DNA from: Panicum virgatum
Taxonomy: Eukaryota > Streptophyta > Magnoliopsida > Poales > Poaceae
NCBI RefSeq assembly: GCF_016808335.1
Contig: NC_053146.1
Location: forward strand, 30,357,495-30,421,494
Direction: 5' to 3'
DNA: 64,000 nt
Below, piece by piece: positions 10,494-25,496 of the stretch. Numbering within the stretch: position 1 is the stretch's first letter; every line of letters begins with the position of its first letter. A model generated the notes under the pieces. The model did not search any database, was not told the DNA's origin, and saw only the letters and a list, made by a program, of their open reading frames with translations. The position numbers were made by a program, and so were the translations under genes.

Positions 10494-10905
10494 TGTCAGA
10501 CCCGGGGCAGCGGGACTGCTTATATGCATAGAATGTTCTATAGTAAGGGATAGCTCATGGATATACCTTACTGCTCTTGTAACTACCCGAATAGGCGTAG
10601 AACTAGCTGCAGTATAAAGGAAACTACCCGATTGTGTTGTAGTAGGACTCCAACTTTACTCGGCTAGGACTTTCCCTGTAACCCTGTCCCCCCGGATATA
10701 TAAGGGCGGACAGGGACCCCCTCAAAACTCATAAACACCTAAGGCAATACAAGCAACCACACAGGACGTAGGGTATTACGCACCTCACGGCCCGAAACTG
10801 TCTAAATCCTTGTGTTCCTTATACCATCGAGTTCCAGAGCAGTCGATCCCTACCTACAATCCTACTGCTAAACACTGACAGCAGGCTTGGCGGTAATCAC
10901 CGACA
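10494..10905 (+). repeat. 5' LTR of Tat element B
   Basis: The 412-base LTR starts TGTCAGACCCGG and ends CACCGACA. A TATA box is at 10697-10704. It matches the minus-strand LTR at 711-1132. Directly after it the primer region is shortened: only GCTGGCGAATTCG lies between the LTR and the gag ATG, whereas B' has about 45 bases with GCGCCAGGTAGGGG. Confidence 0.9.
10697..10704 (+). promoter_or_regulatory. TATA box in LTR of B
   Basis: TATATAAG following a C-rich run and preceding GGCGGACAGGG, in the middle of the 412-base LTR. Confidence 0.55.
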
Positions 10906-10918
10906 GCTGGCGAATTCG

Positions 10919-12749
10919 ATGGCCACCTTCACTCTCAGCACCATGGCGCTTCCTCATGGTGTCACCTTCGTCTTTGGCTCATGGGTTTGCATCGCCAATG
11001 GCTCGGGTGGCTTTGACAGCCACCTAGCCAACCCCATTGCACTGAAGACAATCTCGTCAGAAAGCTGCAACGACCTTGCCGGATCAAAAGATCACGGCGA
11101 CATGCTGCTCCCCGACCTCGCCAAGGAGATCGTGTAGAAACTCAAGGACAACTCGAGTTCTACTCGTACTCAGATTGATCTCAAACCGAATTCTACTCGG
11201 ACCGAGACTCTTCTTGCACAACGTATTTTTGGGTTGCACAACGTATCATCTACCTACCAACAGATGATCAACTCCATCTATGAAAGTAGCTTGGATCAAA
11301 CCTTAAGCGTCGAGAACTCTTCGGCCACCGCTAGCCGGGAGGCACCCATTTTCGACATATACTCAGATCTAGATGAGTCGTCTCATGACAGCCTGGATTT
11401 CATCACCAGTGCATTGGCAAGTTTCAACTCAAATCCTGCCAGGATCATTCACTTGCAGAATTACTCGACAACCTCCGGGAAGTTGCCAGCATGGATGATC
11501 TTTCGTTCCAACACGGTACCCCCCCTCGCAACTGAGCGGAAAAATTGGTCTGGGGGAACTGAGCTAGCTGATTACGGATGAGACTCGGAAAGCCATACTC
11601 CAGAATGCCTGGCCTCTATGATCAACCAGCAAAACAGGGGTGCCCCAGCCATCACAACCTAATGAAACTGCGGATCAGATTTCAGAGGATAATCTGACCC
11701 AAGATGCCCCGTAAGATGAAGATGAAGTTACTCGCACAACCAGCAGGGCAAGAAATAAATGCAAAGGTGAGCGCAGGGCCCGAGCTACTGAGTGCGCTCG
11801 CCTTCCCCCGCTCAATCTCAACCAGGAGTTCAACAATGCTACGAATCCAATTTTCGCCACTCGTATCGCCGCGATGACAGAAGCAACCTTGCGCCTCATG
11901 CAAATGCCACAAAATCTGCAGATGGAGCATGTCATACACCTTACCTGCCATGCTGTGGAACAACTCGGAAGGCAAAATCCCTTATCCTTTCTTCATGGCA
12001 CCCGATCTAAGGCCACTGCAATAGTAATACCTCAAGCCAGCCGCACTCCAGGAGGTCATCATCAACTGCAGCAGCAAAACCAAAGGAACCAAGAGGAACA
12101 GGAAGTTGGAAGCAATCATTGCCCCAGGGGTGGACAACCACCAGCAAACCAAGCTCCAGGGCCTCAACCGAACCGCAACAACAACCGCGGTCGTAACATC
12201 GAAGAAGTAGCCGACTCCGGGATGGATGCACGGGACATTATTAACGCAAGACGCCGAGCGCACCTTGCGGACACTTCCTATTGCTTTCCCACCCTCAGCA
12301 GCATCTTCGACAACGTTGAGTACCCAGAGGATTTCAAACCCACAAATATCCAGAAGTATGACGGAAAGCAAAACCCTGCTCAATGGTTACGTTTATATTC
12401 AACTGCTATCAATGTTGCAGGAGGGGACACCAACACCAAAGTCCTCTACTTTCCGATGGCCCCGAAGCCCGCACCTCTCACATGGTTGGAGAGTTTGACG
12501 CGTGAGTCCATACACTCATGGGAGGATCTCAAGAAGGTCTTCATCGACAACTTCCAGGGGTCTTTTCATCGAGTAGCTACTCGCCATGCTCTTGCAATGT
12601 GCAAGCAAGAGCAAGGCAAAACCATCAGGTCCTATGTCAAGCGCTTTTTCGACACGAGGGCCACCATCGCCAACATCGCCAATGAGGACGTCATCGACTA
12701 CTTCCAAAATGGCATTATGGTCCAATCTCTCTACCGTGACTTTGGGCGT
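10919..12749 (+). pseudogene. gag: Gag of Tat element B, N-terminal and capsid part
   Basis: The reading starts at ATG 10919 with VTFVFGSW and GGFDSHL motifs shared with B'. It is broken by TAG at 11135-11137, TGA at 11579-11581 and a frame change by about 11640. A TAA follows at 11713-11715. The capsid (Retrotrans_gag) part is intact from 11874: FDNVEYPEDFKPTNIQKYDG at about 12309-12368, then WLRLYSTAINVAGG and TWLESLTRESIHSWEDLKK, then IRSYVKRFF. The text stops at DFG-R at 12749, where element C is inserted. It resumes at 30707 in phase with N-R-P-K-T-V-V-E-L. Confidence 0.8.
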
Positions 12750-13984
12750 TGTTGTCGGTCCTTAAGTCAGAAATAAAGCCGTCAACTCCTGCATCTTTTC
12801 ATAACTTTCAAACACCAAAAGTAGTTATAGGGCTTATTTCTAACTATTTCCACGAGTTTTGATGATTCTTGGATTGCAGGCACCCATACCCGGAATAGAG
12901 CAAAAATAAACAAAAGACGCAACACAATTGCACAGAATATCCAACATGGCGTCATACCAACAAAGAGGGCCCACAAACAAGACCAAACCGACAAACCAAG
13001 CCCCGGCACCAACCATCTGACATCAGGACCCACCAGGCAGAGACCCAGACGAAGGCAGTGGCCAGAGGCGGCCATAGGGGGTCGGCCGACCCCACATGGA
13101 AGGCTCTCAGGCTGAGTTTTGGCGGGAATGTCGTTCTTATCCTCTAGAAGGCGGTTGGCAGTGTTCCCATATTTGTTGTAGGCAGAAACTGACCTTTGGA
13201 GCTATATAAAGAGCCTCCCTCACCCCTCTCAAGTCATTCCCATTCCATTCTCATACACTTCAAGGAGGAGAAGTAGTAGTAGTGTTCCACTTGTATCTTT
13301 AGAGTAGGGAGTGTGCGAGGAGGAGGATCGGAGAAGAGCCGGACTTGTCGGCCTCTCTTCGTCTTGTACCTCAACAGGTACGAATCACTTGAGTAAGTAT
13401 CCGAAGTTCATCTTCTGTTAAGTTCTTGGTTAAGAATTCTTAAGTTATTTATTCGTTTACGGGTTCATCGTACGTTCTTGTAACATATGCTCTGGTAGAG
13501 GGCCCCTGATAAAGACGGGTAACCTTGTACACCGCTAGAGTAGTAATCGAAGAATTACACATGGTGTCTAGGCCCTAGATTGCCTTTGTTAGCCTCATAC
13601 TCTACAGTATTGCGGGGTAGACCGCAGGTGGTGACAGCCCTGTCGGACCGCTACGAAGCTGCTTCGTGGTTAGTGCACTCCCCCCTATTTGGGTACGGTG
13701 TAGAGCAACAAGCCGGATGTCCCTAACAGTACCTGGGTCAAACCGGTGCCCGAAGTAAATGAGTGAAAGCCTAAGTCTAGCTTACCTCGATCCTTATATT
13801 TAGCTAAACCACGCTACCCAAAGCTCTCCTACTTCTTGTTCTCCTGGGTTAAGCTAGCCAGAAAGTCGTTACACATCCGTTCCCTGTGGAAATTACGATA
13901 CCCTGAATACTTCCGGGTGAAGTGCTACAACGGTATCTTCCGTGCGCTTGCGGATTATTCTGTGAACGTTAAGAAATACCAACA
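12750..13984 (+). repeat. 5' LTR of element C
   Basis: A 1235-base LTR beginning TGTTGTCGGTCC (3' copy TGTTGACGGTCC) and ending AATACCAACA. The TATA box is at 13203-13210. It matches 29471-30701 with scattered differences. Confidence 0.9.
13203..13210 (+). promoter_or_regulatory. TATA box in 5' LTR of C
   Basis: TATATAAA, with the same sequence at 29923-29930 in the 3' LTR. Confidence 0.6.
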
Positions 13985-13992
13985 AGCATTTC

Positions 13993-14010
13993 TGGCACCG
14001 TTGCCGGGGA
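13993..14010 (+). promoter_or_regulatory. tRNA-Asp-type primer-binding site of C
   Basis: TGGCACCGTTGCCGGGGA, eight bases after the LTR. It matches the Athila primer site TGGCGCCGTTGCCGGGGA except for one base and is complementary to the 3' end of tRNA-Asp. Confidence 0.8.
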
Positions 14011-14040
14011 GCGGTTGCTGTAGTTATCTTCGAACCTAGT

Positions 14041-15162
14041 TTGCCCGTGTATCTTTTATTTTACCTTTTCTTTTATCATTTTCTTTTATTTTATCCTTAT
14101 ACCTTGTCACACCCTTCTATCCACCAACTCTCTACCTCCGAGGATGAGTTCTCAGAGCCATCAACCTCTCCAAAGCCTTTCAAGGTTTCCGGCTATGAAC
14201 TTGATCCGGACATCATTGCCATGGTTCATGGACAAACCTTCTCTGGTTTAGGAATTGAAGATCCCAACCATCATTTGCTAGAGTTCGAGGATCTGTGTTC
14301 GTACTTGGTAATCCCAGGCATGTCACAGGAAACCTTGAGGTGGAAGTTGTTCCCCTTTTCTATCGTGGAAAAGGCGGAACAATGGTACACTCACAATGTG
14401 AGAAGAGCAAATGGTGATTGGGAAGAGCTCCGAGATGACTTTTGTCTCTCGTTCTCTTCCTTATCTGACGAAGCATCTCGACGAGGTGACATCCTTGCAT
14501 TTTAACAATTAGAGAAGGAGTCCATAGGTGATGCTTGGGCTAGATTCTCACACCTTTTAGCGTCAAGCCCAGACTGGTCTATACCCGATGACATATCCTT
14601 GCACATCTTTTACACGGGATTAGACATGGACTCGGCCAATGATCACGACATCGCCGCTGGAGGTTCGTTTGTATATAGAACTCCAACAGAAGGAAGAGAA
14701 ATACTAGATCACATCTTAGGAAACTTTTCTTTTGTTGCTTGTCCTTGCAAGCCCCAGCAGGAGTCCCAATTGCACCTTAAGAGCCCCTCATCAGCCAAAT
14801 CCTACCCTTCCACATTCCAAGATTTGTCTTTTGAGCCGTCTCCCGAACCGCGAACATCGAAGAAAGAAGAAATTCAACCATCGAAGTTCTTTTTCCAATT
14901 TGAGGATGATCCTTATGAAGACCTTAGAAACACCTTGAATTACCTTCATTATAGGAAACCTATGGCACCCCTTTACCCTTCCAGCAAATCCATTAACGAA
15001 GAATGGTCGAAGGAAGTAAAATGCTCTTCTGAAGCAATTCAAATTAGCTCACCTCCCACGACCATTTGTTGCTCTATAGGGGGGAATTCCGTAGAAGCCC
15101 TTCATGACTGCACTGCCGAGGCTTGGATCATGTCTGAATTCCTCATGGACACATTCATATGA
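14041..15162 (+). pseudogene. gag: Athila-type gag (element C)
   Basis: One frame runs from 14041 with a TAA at 14503-14505 and TGA at 15160-15162. The conserved gag block reads FSGLGIEDPNHHLLEFEDLC (about 14242-14301), then LVIPGM and RWKLFPFSIVEKAEQWY. After the first stop it continues with ESIGDAWARFSHLLASSPDW and DIAAGGSFVYRT. The start is unclear because the first ~35 residues are hydrophobic and T-rich and look like leader sequence. The region from 14750 is Ser/Pro-rich. There is no zinc knuckle that I can recognise. The family function is particle formation; this copy cannot make a full protein. Confidence 0.75.
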
Positions 15163-15792
15163 AGCATGCCTCTAGACCCGACCGACATACTCTTTCGAAG
15201 TCCTTCAGGACTATTCTTTGAATGTCGGGGGATCGCGTGGGCAGTGCCGGTCAAGATAGACAAAATCGAGATCAAATTAGACTTTCACATCTATCCGATC
15301 GTGGATTTTGATCTTCTCATAGGCTACCCTTTAGAAATGCTTCTTCATGAAAAATCATCGCAAGGGAGCCTAAAACATAAATCCGGGGAAACTGCTTTTG
15401 CCACTCTTATCTCTTGCCTGAAAAATCCAACGGTGGAGCACCTTCTGAATCAAGACCCATTCGAAGAGATGATGCTCGTTTCACCATTCATATTTCCAAA
15501 TATTGCTTCTCCTTCCGACCCTTTCAACGAAGAACTTCTGAAGGAAGACATCAGGGAGGAATGGTCAAATGGAATAATAGACTTTGCTGAAGCAGCTTGG
15601 ATTGATTCACCCTCCATAACCATTCCATGTTCTATAAGGGGAATCACCATAGAAGCCCAGCTTATCCCTAATATGGAGGGTAATATCATGCCATGGCACT
15701 TGGCACAAACCCTTTTGGGTAGTGTTTCTCTAAACCATCCAGCAAGCTTTTTGAAAGTTATCCCTTTGGACACATTCTTGAATGCCGGGTGA
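15163..15792 (+). CDS. Retropepsin-like segment, copy 1 (element C)
   Basis: A 208-codon open segment follows the gag stop in the same frame. LFFECRGIAWAVPVKIDKIE (about 15211-15270), then FHIYPIVDFDLLIGYPLE, is the C-terminal half of the aspartic-protease-like fold of this grass Athila group (I-G-Y-P-L is the substrate-side strand). The segment IPCSIRGITIEAQ (about 15624-15662) looks like the start of a second such domain, so this frame holds the end of one unit and the beginning of another. The catalytic D-S/T-G triad is not visible. Confidence 0.55.
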   Translation, partial: SMPLDPTDILFRSPSGLFFECRGIAWAVPVKIDKIEIKLDFHIYPIVDFDLLIGYPLEMLLHEKSSQGSLKHKSGETAFATLISCLKNPTVEHLLNQDPFEEMMLVSPFIFPNIASPSDPFNEELLKEDIREEWSNGIIDFAEAAWIDSPSITIPCSIRGITIEAQLIPNMEGNIMPWHLAQTLLGSVSLNHPASFLKVIPLDTFLNAG

Positions 15793-16253
15793 TCGCAAGT
15801 GCCGTGCCAGTCACAATAGACAAAATCGAGGTCAACCTACACTTTCACATCTTTGATATCCTCGATTTTGATCTCTCAATAGGCTACCCCTTAGAGAACT
15901 TTCATCATTCACTTCTAGGAAGCCATCATGAAAAGCTTGGGGGAATGACTTCTGCCTCAACTTGCTTAGAGAACTCTTTGGTGAAGCCTTGCCCCAAACA
16001 TAACCCGCTCGAGGAAATGCATGAGCAAATCTCATCATCCACGATCGAGTTTGAGCCTTTTCTTCCTAGCCCACATGGTGTTGTTCTCAATCATGATCGG
16101 GATACAACCACGATCTTCCACGATGAATCTCTTGAGATAGAAAACTCTTGGGCTAGGGAATCCAGTGAGGCACTAACTCTAGAGTTTGAAGAGAATAACA
16201 CTATAGACGAGCATGGTAGCTTCATCGTTGAAACATCACCAATGCTCCTTTAG
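15789..16253 (+). CDS. Retropepsin-like segment, copy 2 (element C)
   Basis: This 154-codon segment overlaps the preceding one by four bases in another frame. AVPVTIDKIEVNLHFHIF (about 15798-15851), then DFDLSIGYPLE, repeats the motif of copy 1. The rest is Ser/Glu-rich and ends with TAG at 16251-16253. It continues the second protease-like unit begun near 15610. I infer an internal duplication of the domain plus a one-base frameshift. Confidence 0.55.
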   Translation: MIASAVPVTIDKIEVNLHFHIFDILDFDLSIGYPLENFHHSLLGSHHEKLGGMTSASTCLENSLVKPCPKHNPLEEMHEQISSSTIEFEPFLPSPHGVVLNHDRDTTTIFHDESLEIENSWARESSEALTLEFEENNTIDEHGSFIVETSPMLL

Positions 16254-16565
16254 CACCCCTCCAGAATCAGGCACTCGCTGCACCATGAATGCCTTTGCGA
16301 GCTGCAACCTCCTTAACGTTCTCTCTAGCAAAAAGTTTGGAAGGATGGTTGTAGATGCCTTTGTTTATCATAAGCATTGTAAATTTCATGGTTGCACTAT
16401 CACACTAACCCTGCACCAAAAAAAAATGAGGAGCACATCTTGATCAACCACCAACCACCAAAAAAATACACATATATACACACTTGCACATCTTGATCAA
16501 GGTTTATGACTTGTTTCTCCTAAGGATCCGGTCTTTGACTTAGCAACAAATGAGGAGCAGGTATG
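16254..16565 (+). other. 3' untranslated part of C before the D insertion
   Basis: No coding signal. It contains two near-identical CACATCTTGATCAA segments and A-rich runs. The final GTATG (16561-16565) is the left TSD of element D. Confidence 0.6.
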
Positions 16566-18159
<1,594 letters not shown>

Positions 18160-18457
18160 TGTTGATGGTCCTTAAGTCAAAAATAAAGCCATCAACTCCT
18201 GCATCTTTTCATAACTTTCAAACACCAAAAGTAGTTATAAAGCTTATTTCTAATCATTTCCATGAGTTTTGGTGATTCTTGGATTGCAGGCACCCATACC
18301 CGGAAAAGAGCAAAAATGAACAAAAGACGCAACACAATTGCACAGAATATCCAACATGGCGTCATACCAACAAAGAGGGCCCACAAACCAGACCAAACCG
18401 ACCAACCAAGCCCAGGCACCGACCATCTGACATCAGGACCCACCAGCCAGAGACCCA
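18160..18457 (+). repeat. Truncated 3' LTR of C, first copy
   Basis: The first 298 bases of the C LTR (TGTTGATGGTCC onwards), cut after GCCAGAGACCCA. The next base begins LTR sequence of D (CCGGGACTCG), with only 1-2 bases of shared sequence at the joint. Confidence 0.85.
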
Positions 18458-20884
<2,427 letters not shown>

Positions 20885-21931
20885 ATGAACCAATTAACCA
20901 CTATAGATGATTGTCTGGAGTGCAGGCCTCGGACACGCCAGTCAGGCGATACTTCGGTGTTTCGACGCTTGGGGCCCAAAGTGCGTCACAATGAACATGT
21001 TGAGCAGTCGACCAGGGGTGATTCCGAGCCAGAAGAAGAAGACAGGTACCATCGCCCATGGTGGTGTCCTGACGGGCTTAATCACTCGCAGAAGCGCAGA
21101 GTGCAGCGCCTGCGCAATCTAGAAGAGGCAGAAGCAAAGTACCTTGACGTGCTGAGGAAGGCGCGTCCGGATCTTGCGAAACAAGTCAAGCACCCGCGAA
21201 GGGTGGAAAGGCACCCTCCAAGAAAAGAGTGGCGCCCCAAGCAGACAAAAGCTGATGAGAAGCCATCGGCTGATGTAAACATGGTATTCGTGCTGCCATC
21301 AGAGTTCCGGGCACCCCAACTGGAGGATTTGCCTATTGCACAGTTGGATCTTGGCCCCCAGCCGATCATCTTCGAGAAGCCAAAGGAAAAAAGCTACAAA
21401 CTTTTGAAGGGGCTGTATCTCAAGGTCTTCATCAACGGTAAACCCGTTAACAGGATGCTGGTTGACACCGGTACTGCAGTCAACCTGATGCCATATTTGG
21501 TGTTGCGCCGGTTGGGGCGTTCTTCTGCCGACCTAATCAAGACCAATGTGATGCTCAATGACTTCAACGGACAACCATCAGAGGCAATGGGGGTTCTTAA
21601 TGTGGAGTTGACAATGGGCCGCAAGACGATCCCGACTTCGTTCTTCATCGTCAACAGCAAGAGTACATACATGGTATTGCTTGGGAGGGATTGGATTCAC
21701 GCCAACTGTTGTATCCCTTCCACAATGCATCAGTATCTCATCCAATGGGATGGCGATGAAGTGGAGGTGGTTCGTGCAGATGACTCCAGCGAGGTCTCGC
21801 TCGCAGACATGAACGCCTGGGATGCGGAAGGGCAAGAGCCGATCTCAGGGATCGCCCTGGAAGATTGTGATCGGATCGAAGCGATAAAAAACAGACTGAG
21901 GCTGGTCTTATCCACTAGCCTCACAGAGTAG
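20885..21931 (+). CDS. pol: Protease region of Tat element D
   Basis: This is a 348-codon open segment in the gag frame. The aspartic protease active site is D194-T-G (RMLVDTGTAVNLMP). A second strand motif reads TFIV-like SFFIVNSKSTYMVLLGRDW (about 21641-21697). Residues 50-125 are basic and Trp-rich linker. The segment ends with TAG at 21929-21931, and RT continues in another frame, so gag-pro and pol are in different frames here. Whether that is normal for the family or a mutation cannot be decided from one copy. Confidence 0.75.
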   Translation: MNQLTTIDDCLECRPRTRQSGDTSVFRRLGPKVRHNEHVEQSTRGDSEPEEEDRYHRPWWCPDGLNHSQKRRVQRLRNLEEAEAKYLDVLRKARPDLAKQVKHPRRVERHPPRKEWRPKQTKADEKPSADVNMVFVLPSEFRAPQLEDLPIAQLDLGPQPIIFEKPKEKSYKLLKGLYLKVFINGKPVNRMLVDTGTAVNLMPYLVLRRLGRSSADLIKTNVMLNDFNGQPSEAMGVLNVELTMGRKTIPTSFFIVNSKSTYMVLLGRDWIHANCCIPSTMHQYLIQWDGDEVEVVRADDSSEVSLADMNAWDAEGQEPISGIALEDCDRIEAIKNRLRLVLSTSLTE

Positions 21932-21948
21932 ACGCATCCTGGCATGCT

Positions 21949-23493
21949 ATGGGGTGTAATAGAGATAGAGAGGCCAGTCCCAGCGACCGGCCCCAAAAAA
22001 TAGAAAAATCCTATTTGGGGTCGGAATTGTTACATCATGTACATACGATGGCCTGCTCTGGCAGTTGGCCACTCATCGACTATCTAGTTTCGAATGATAA
22101 TGGGAGTATAGAGACGGCCAGCCCATGCGGTTGGCCAAATAATTTTTCTTGTCATCTCCCTGTGTTTGCCGCTGATCTTGTGGATAACGAAGACTCGCCT
22201 GCATTCGCAGCTGGTTTTTCAGATGACGGCAAGCTGGGATACGGGTTCACGTTAGCTGATGATTTGGAAGAGGTTGACATCGGTCCTGGGGATAAGCCAC
22301 GGCCGACATTTATCAGCAAGATGTTGGATCCGGTCTTGCGTGAGGAGATGATTGCACTGCTGAAAGAGTACCGGGATTGTTTCGCGTGGGATTACACTGA
22401 GATGCCCGGTCTAGACAGAAGCATCGTCGAGCATCGGCTCCCGCTCAAGAAAGGGTTTCGGCTGTTTCAGCAACGGGCACGTCAGATGAAGGCCGAAGTT
22501 CTAGAAGAAGTCAAGAAAGAAGTGGAGAAGATGTTGGATGCTGGGTTCATCAGGCCGTGCCGGTATGCAGAATGGATCTCTAGCGTGGTACCGGTACAAA
22601 AGAAGGATGGCCAATGGCGTGTCTGCGTCGATTTTAGAGATCTCAACAGAGCGACGCCAAAGGACGAATACCCGATGCCTGTTGCAGAGACATTGATCAA
22701 CGCAGCTGCCGGCCACAAAATGATGAGTTTTATGGACAGTAATGCCAGCTACAACCAGATCTTCATGGCCCCAGAAGACGTAAACAAGACCGCGTTCAGA
22801 GTACCAGGCGCGGTCGGCTTGTTCGAGTACTTGGTTATGACCTTTGGGCTGAAAAATGCCGGTGCAACGTACCAACATGCCATGAATTACATTTTTCATG
22901 ATCTCATCGGCAAACTGGTAGAAATTTATATTGATGATGTCGTGGTCAAATCCAAATCAGCTAGGGGGCACCTAGAAGATCTGCGTCAAGTCTTGGAGCG
23001 GACTCGAAGGTTTGGGCTCAAAATGAACCCAAAGAAATGTGCCTTTGGAGTATCGGCCGGTCAATTTTTGGGATTCCTGGTGCACAAACGGGGAATCGAG
23101 ATCGGCCTGAAGAGTCAAGAGGCTATAAAAACGATGAAGCCACCTACCACGAAGAAAGAGTTGCAGAAGCTCATCGGTAAAATTAACTTTGTCAGACGAT
23201 TTATTTCTAATCTGTCTGGGCGCATTGAACCATTCATGGGTTTAGTGAAGATCAAATCTGATGATGAGTTTCGCTGGGGGGCAGAACAGCAGCAAGCTTT
23301 CGATGAAATCAAAGAATATTTGTCAAAGCCTCTAGTGTTGGTTCCTCCTCAGCAAGATAGGCCGTTCTATGTGTACCTATCCGTGGGTGACACTTCCATT
23401 ACTTCGGTGTTAGTCCAGAAGCACGACGGCCAGGAGAGGGTGGTTTTCTACCTCAGCAGGCGCATGTTAGACTGCCGAGACCAGGTATCCTGA
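21949..23493 (+). CDS. pol: Reverse transcriptase of Tat element D
   Basis: The open segment has 514 codons; the family homology starts near residue 80 and earlier residues are linker. RT motifs in order are VVPVQKKDGQWRVCVDFRDL (about 22585-22644), D263 in SFMDSNASYNQ, FGLKNAGATYQ, and I328-D329-D330 in IYIDDVVVKSK. The catalytic Asp residues are kept. The thumb/connection reads KKELQKLIGKINFVRRFI. The RNase H start is YVYLSVGDTSITSVLV, where the expected catalytic Asp after L-S-V is not obvious. A frameshift near 23480 ends the segment. Confidence 0.8.
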   Translation: MGCNRDREASPSDRPQKIEKSYLGSELLHHVHTMACSGSWPLIDYLVSNDNGSIETASPCGWPNNFSCHLPVFAADLVDNEDSPAFAAGFSDDGKLGYGFTLADDLEEVDIGPGDKPRPTFISKMLDPVLREEMIALLKEYRDCFAWDYTEMPGLDRSIVEHRLPLKKGFRLFQQRARQMKAEVLEEVKKEVEKMLDAGFIRPCRYAEWISSVVPVQKKDGQWRVCVDFRDLNRATPKDEYPMPVAETLINAAAGHKMMSFMDSNASYNQIFMAPEDVNKTAFRVPGAVGLFEYLVMTFGLKNAGATYQHAMNYIFHDLIGKLVEIYIDDVVVKSKSARGHLEDLRQVLERTRRFGLKMNPKKCAFGVSAGQFLGFLVHKRGIEIGLKSQEAIKTMKPPTTKKELQKLIGKINFVRRFISNLSGRIEPFMGLVKIKSDDEFRWGAEQQQAFDEIKEYLSKPLVLVPPQQDRPFYVYLSVGDTSITSVLVQKHDGQERVVFYLSRRMLDCRDQVS

Positions 23494-24182
23494 GATCGAG
23501 AAGCTTTGCCTTTGCTTATTCTTTACATGTACAAAGCTTCGTCATATTTTGCTCTCGGCGGAAACAATTGTCATATGCAAATCGGATGTCATAAAGCATA
23601 TGCTGTCGGCTCCTGTCCTGAAAGGCCGGCTTGGAAAATGGATGTTTGCATTGTCAGAGTTCGATATTCGATATCAGCTTGCGAAAGCAGTCAAAGGACA
23701 GGCACTGGCGAATCTTGTTGCAGATAGGATCAGCACTGATATAGCTGCACTATTTATTCGTGCTTGAGCTATGTTTTTTGACGGATCGGCTTGTGATGAT
23801 CGGTGCGGTGTGGGAATTCTGTTGGTGTCACCTCGAGGGGCGACTTACTCCTTCTCCATCAGGATGACATGCCCCATGCACCAATAATTTGGTGGAATAT
23901 GAAGCCGTTCGCAAAGGGATGGAACTGCTCCTCGAAGCTGGTGCAGAAGCGGTGGAAATTTTTGGAGATTTGAAGCTGGTGATTTCTCAGCTCACGGAAG
24001 AATATAGATGTGAGAGCGAGGCTCTTTTTCCGATATGGATGCAGTGCCATGAGTTGATGTCACAATTCAGGTACATCAATTTCCACTGGATACGCAGGAC
24101 TCTGAATAATGAAGCCAATGATTTGGCATAGATGGCTTCTGGGTACAAGGAAACAGCCGATGGAGTCGATGTAGAAGTTTAG
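23480..24182 (+). pseudogene. pol: RNase H and archaeal-type RNase H of D
   Basis: After the frameshift the reading continues with RYPEIEKLCL and KWMFALSEFDIRYQLAKAVK, the end of the classical Gypsy RNase H. A TGA at 23765-23767 is followed by FFDGSACDDRCGVGILLVSP, the first strand of a second RNase H with its D. A frame change near 23876 leads to NNLVEYEAVRKGMELLLEAG (catalytic E) and IFGDLKLVISQL (catalytic D). The double RNase H is a hallmark of Tat elements. A TAG at 24129-24131 follows NEANDLA. Confidence 0.75.
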
Positions 24183-25457
24183 TTTCTAGAACCCGGAGAC
24201 TGGAGAGCCGATATCTTCAATTACTTGAAGGATTCGGCTCGGGGGGCACCCAGAAGGATAAGACTCAAGGCCATGCAGTATGTTCTGATAGGGGATGACA
24301 TGTTCTACAGGACCTTGGAAGGACTACTGCTTAAATGTCTGGGACCTTCAGAGTTAAATCGGCTCTTGCATGAGGTTCATGAAGGAGCTTGCGGTACTCA
24401 CCAATCGGCTCATAAGATGAAGTGGCTGATTAGATGATCGGGTTATTACTGGCCCACTATGCTTGAAGATTGCTTCAAATATTACAAAGGATGTCAGGCA
24501 TGTCAGAGGTTTGGCAAAATTTAGATAGTGCCAGCATCAGTAATGAATCCTATCATCAAACCGTGGCCATTCAGAGGTTGGGCCATGGACATGATTGGTC
24601 AGATCAACCCGTCGTCTAGCAAGGGTCACCAATGGGTCTTAGCTGCTACAGATTATTTCACAAAGTGGGTAGAGGCAGTGCCCATGAGTTCAGTAGCGCC
24701 AAGAGATGTGATCAGCTTTGTCAAAGAGCACATCATTCACAGATTTGGGATTCCTCAAACTGTTACAACCGATGGAGGATCGGTCTTTATATCAAAGGAA
24801 CTCAGTAAGTTTGCCGATGACTTGGGGATTAAGCTGATCAGATCATCTCCATATTATGCCCAGGCTAATGGACAAGCTGAAGCATCCAACCAGAGCCTCA
24901 TCAAGCTCATAAAGAGAAAGATTGATTAGTATCCTAGGCGCTGGCATGAAGTGTTGTCAGAAGCTTTATGGGCATATCGTATTTCATGTCACGGATCCAC
25001 CAAGACATCGTCGTATCATTTGGTCTATGGCTAAGACGCCGTGTTACCATAGGAGATCACGGCCGGATCAAGGCGTGTTGAGTTTCAGAATGATCTATCT
25101 GCTGAACAGTAGGCAGCCTTGATGAACGATAATGTGGAGGATCTGACAGAGCTAAGGCTTTGGTCGCTGGAGAAGATCAAGGAAAATAAGGCTAAAGTTG
25201 CTCGTGCGTGCAACAAGAAAGTCAAGCCAAAGAATTTTCAGGTTGGAGACTTGGTTTGGGAGGCAGTATTGCCGTTGGGAACTAAAGATAAAAAGTTTGG
25301 TAAATGGTCTCCAACTTGGCACGGGCTGTACAAGGTTGATCAGGCTTTGCCTGGGAATGCATACATGCTTGAGGAGCTGGATGGTGTCAAGTTTCCTGTT
25401 GCTGTCAATGGTCAACACCTCAAGAAGTATTTCCCGAGCATGTGGGAAAGTGAGTAA
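24183..25457 (+). pseudogene. pol: Integrase of Tat element D
   Basis: One frame carries the whole integrase, broken by several stops (24435-24437 TGA, 24522-24524 TAG, 24927-24929 TAG and others). The zinc region has H-E-V-H and C-Q-A-C (about 24492-24503). The DDE core has D in AMDMIGQI, D in TDGGSVF and E in NGQAEASNQSLIKLI. The C-terminal part after 25119 is open and includes VGDLVWEAVLPL and W-S-P-T-W-H-G-L-Y-K-V. The chemistry residues survive, but no full-length product is possible. Confidence 0.8.
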
Positions 25458-25496
25458 CAAGAGCCGATGAGACCCATCTGGCTGTAATCATGAAAA

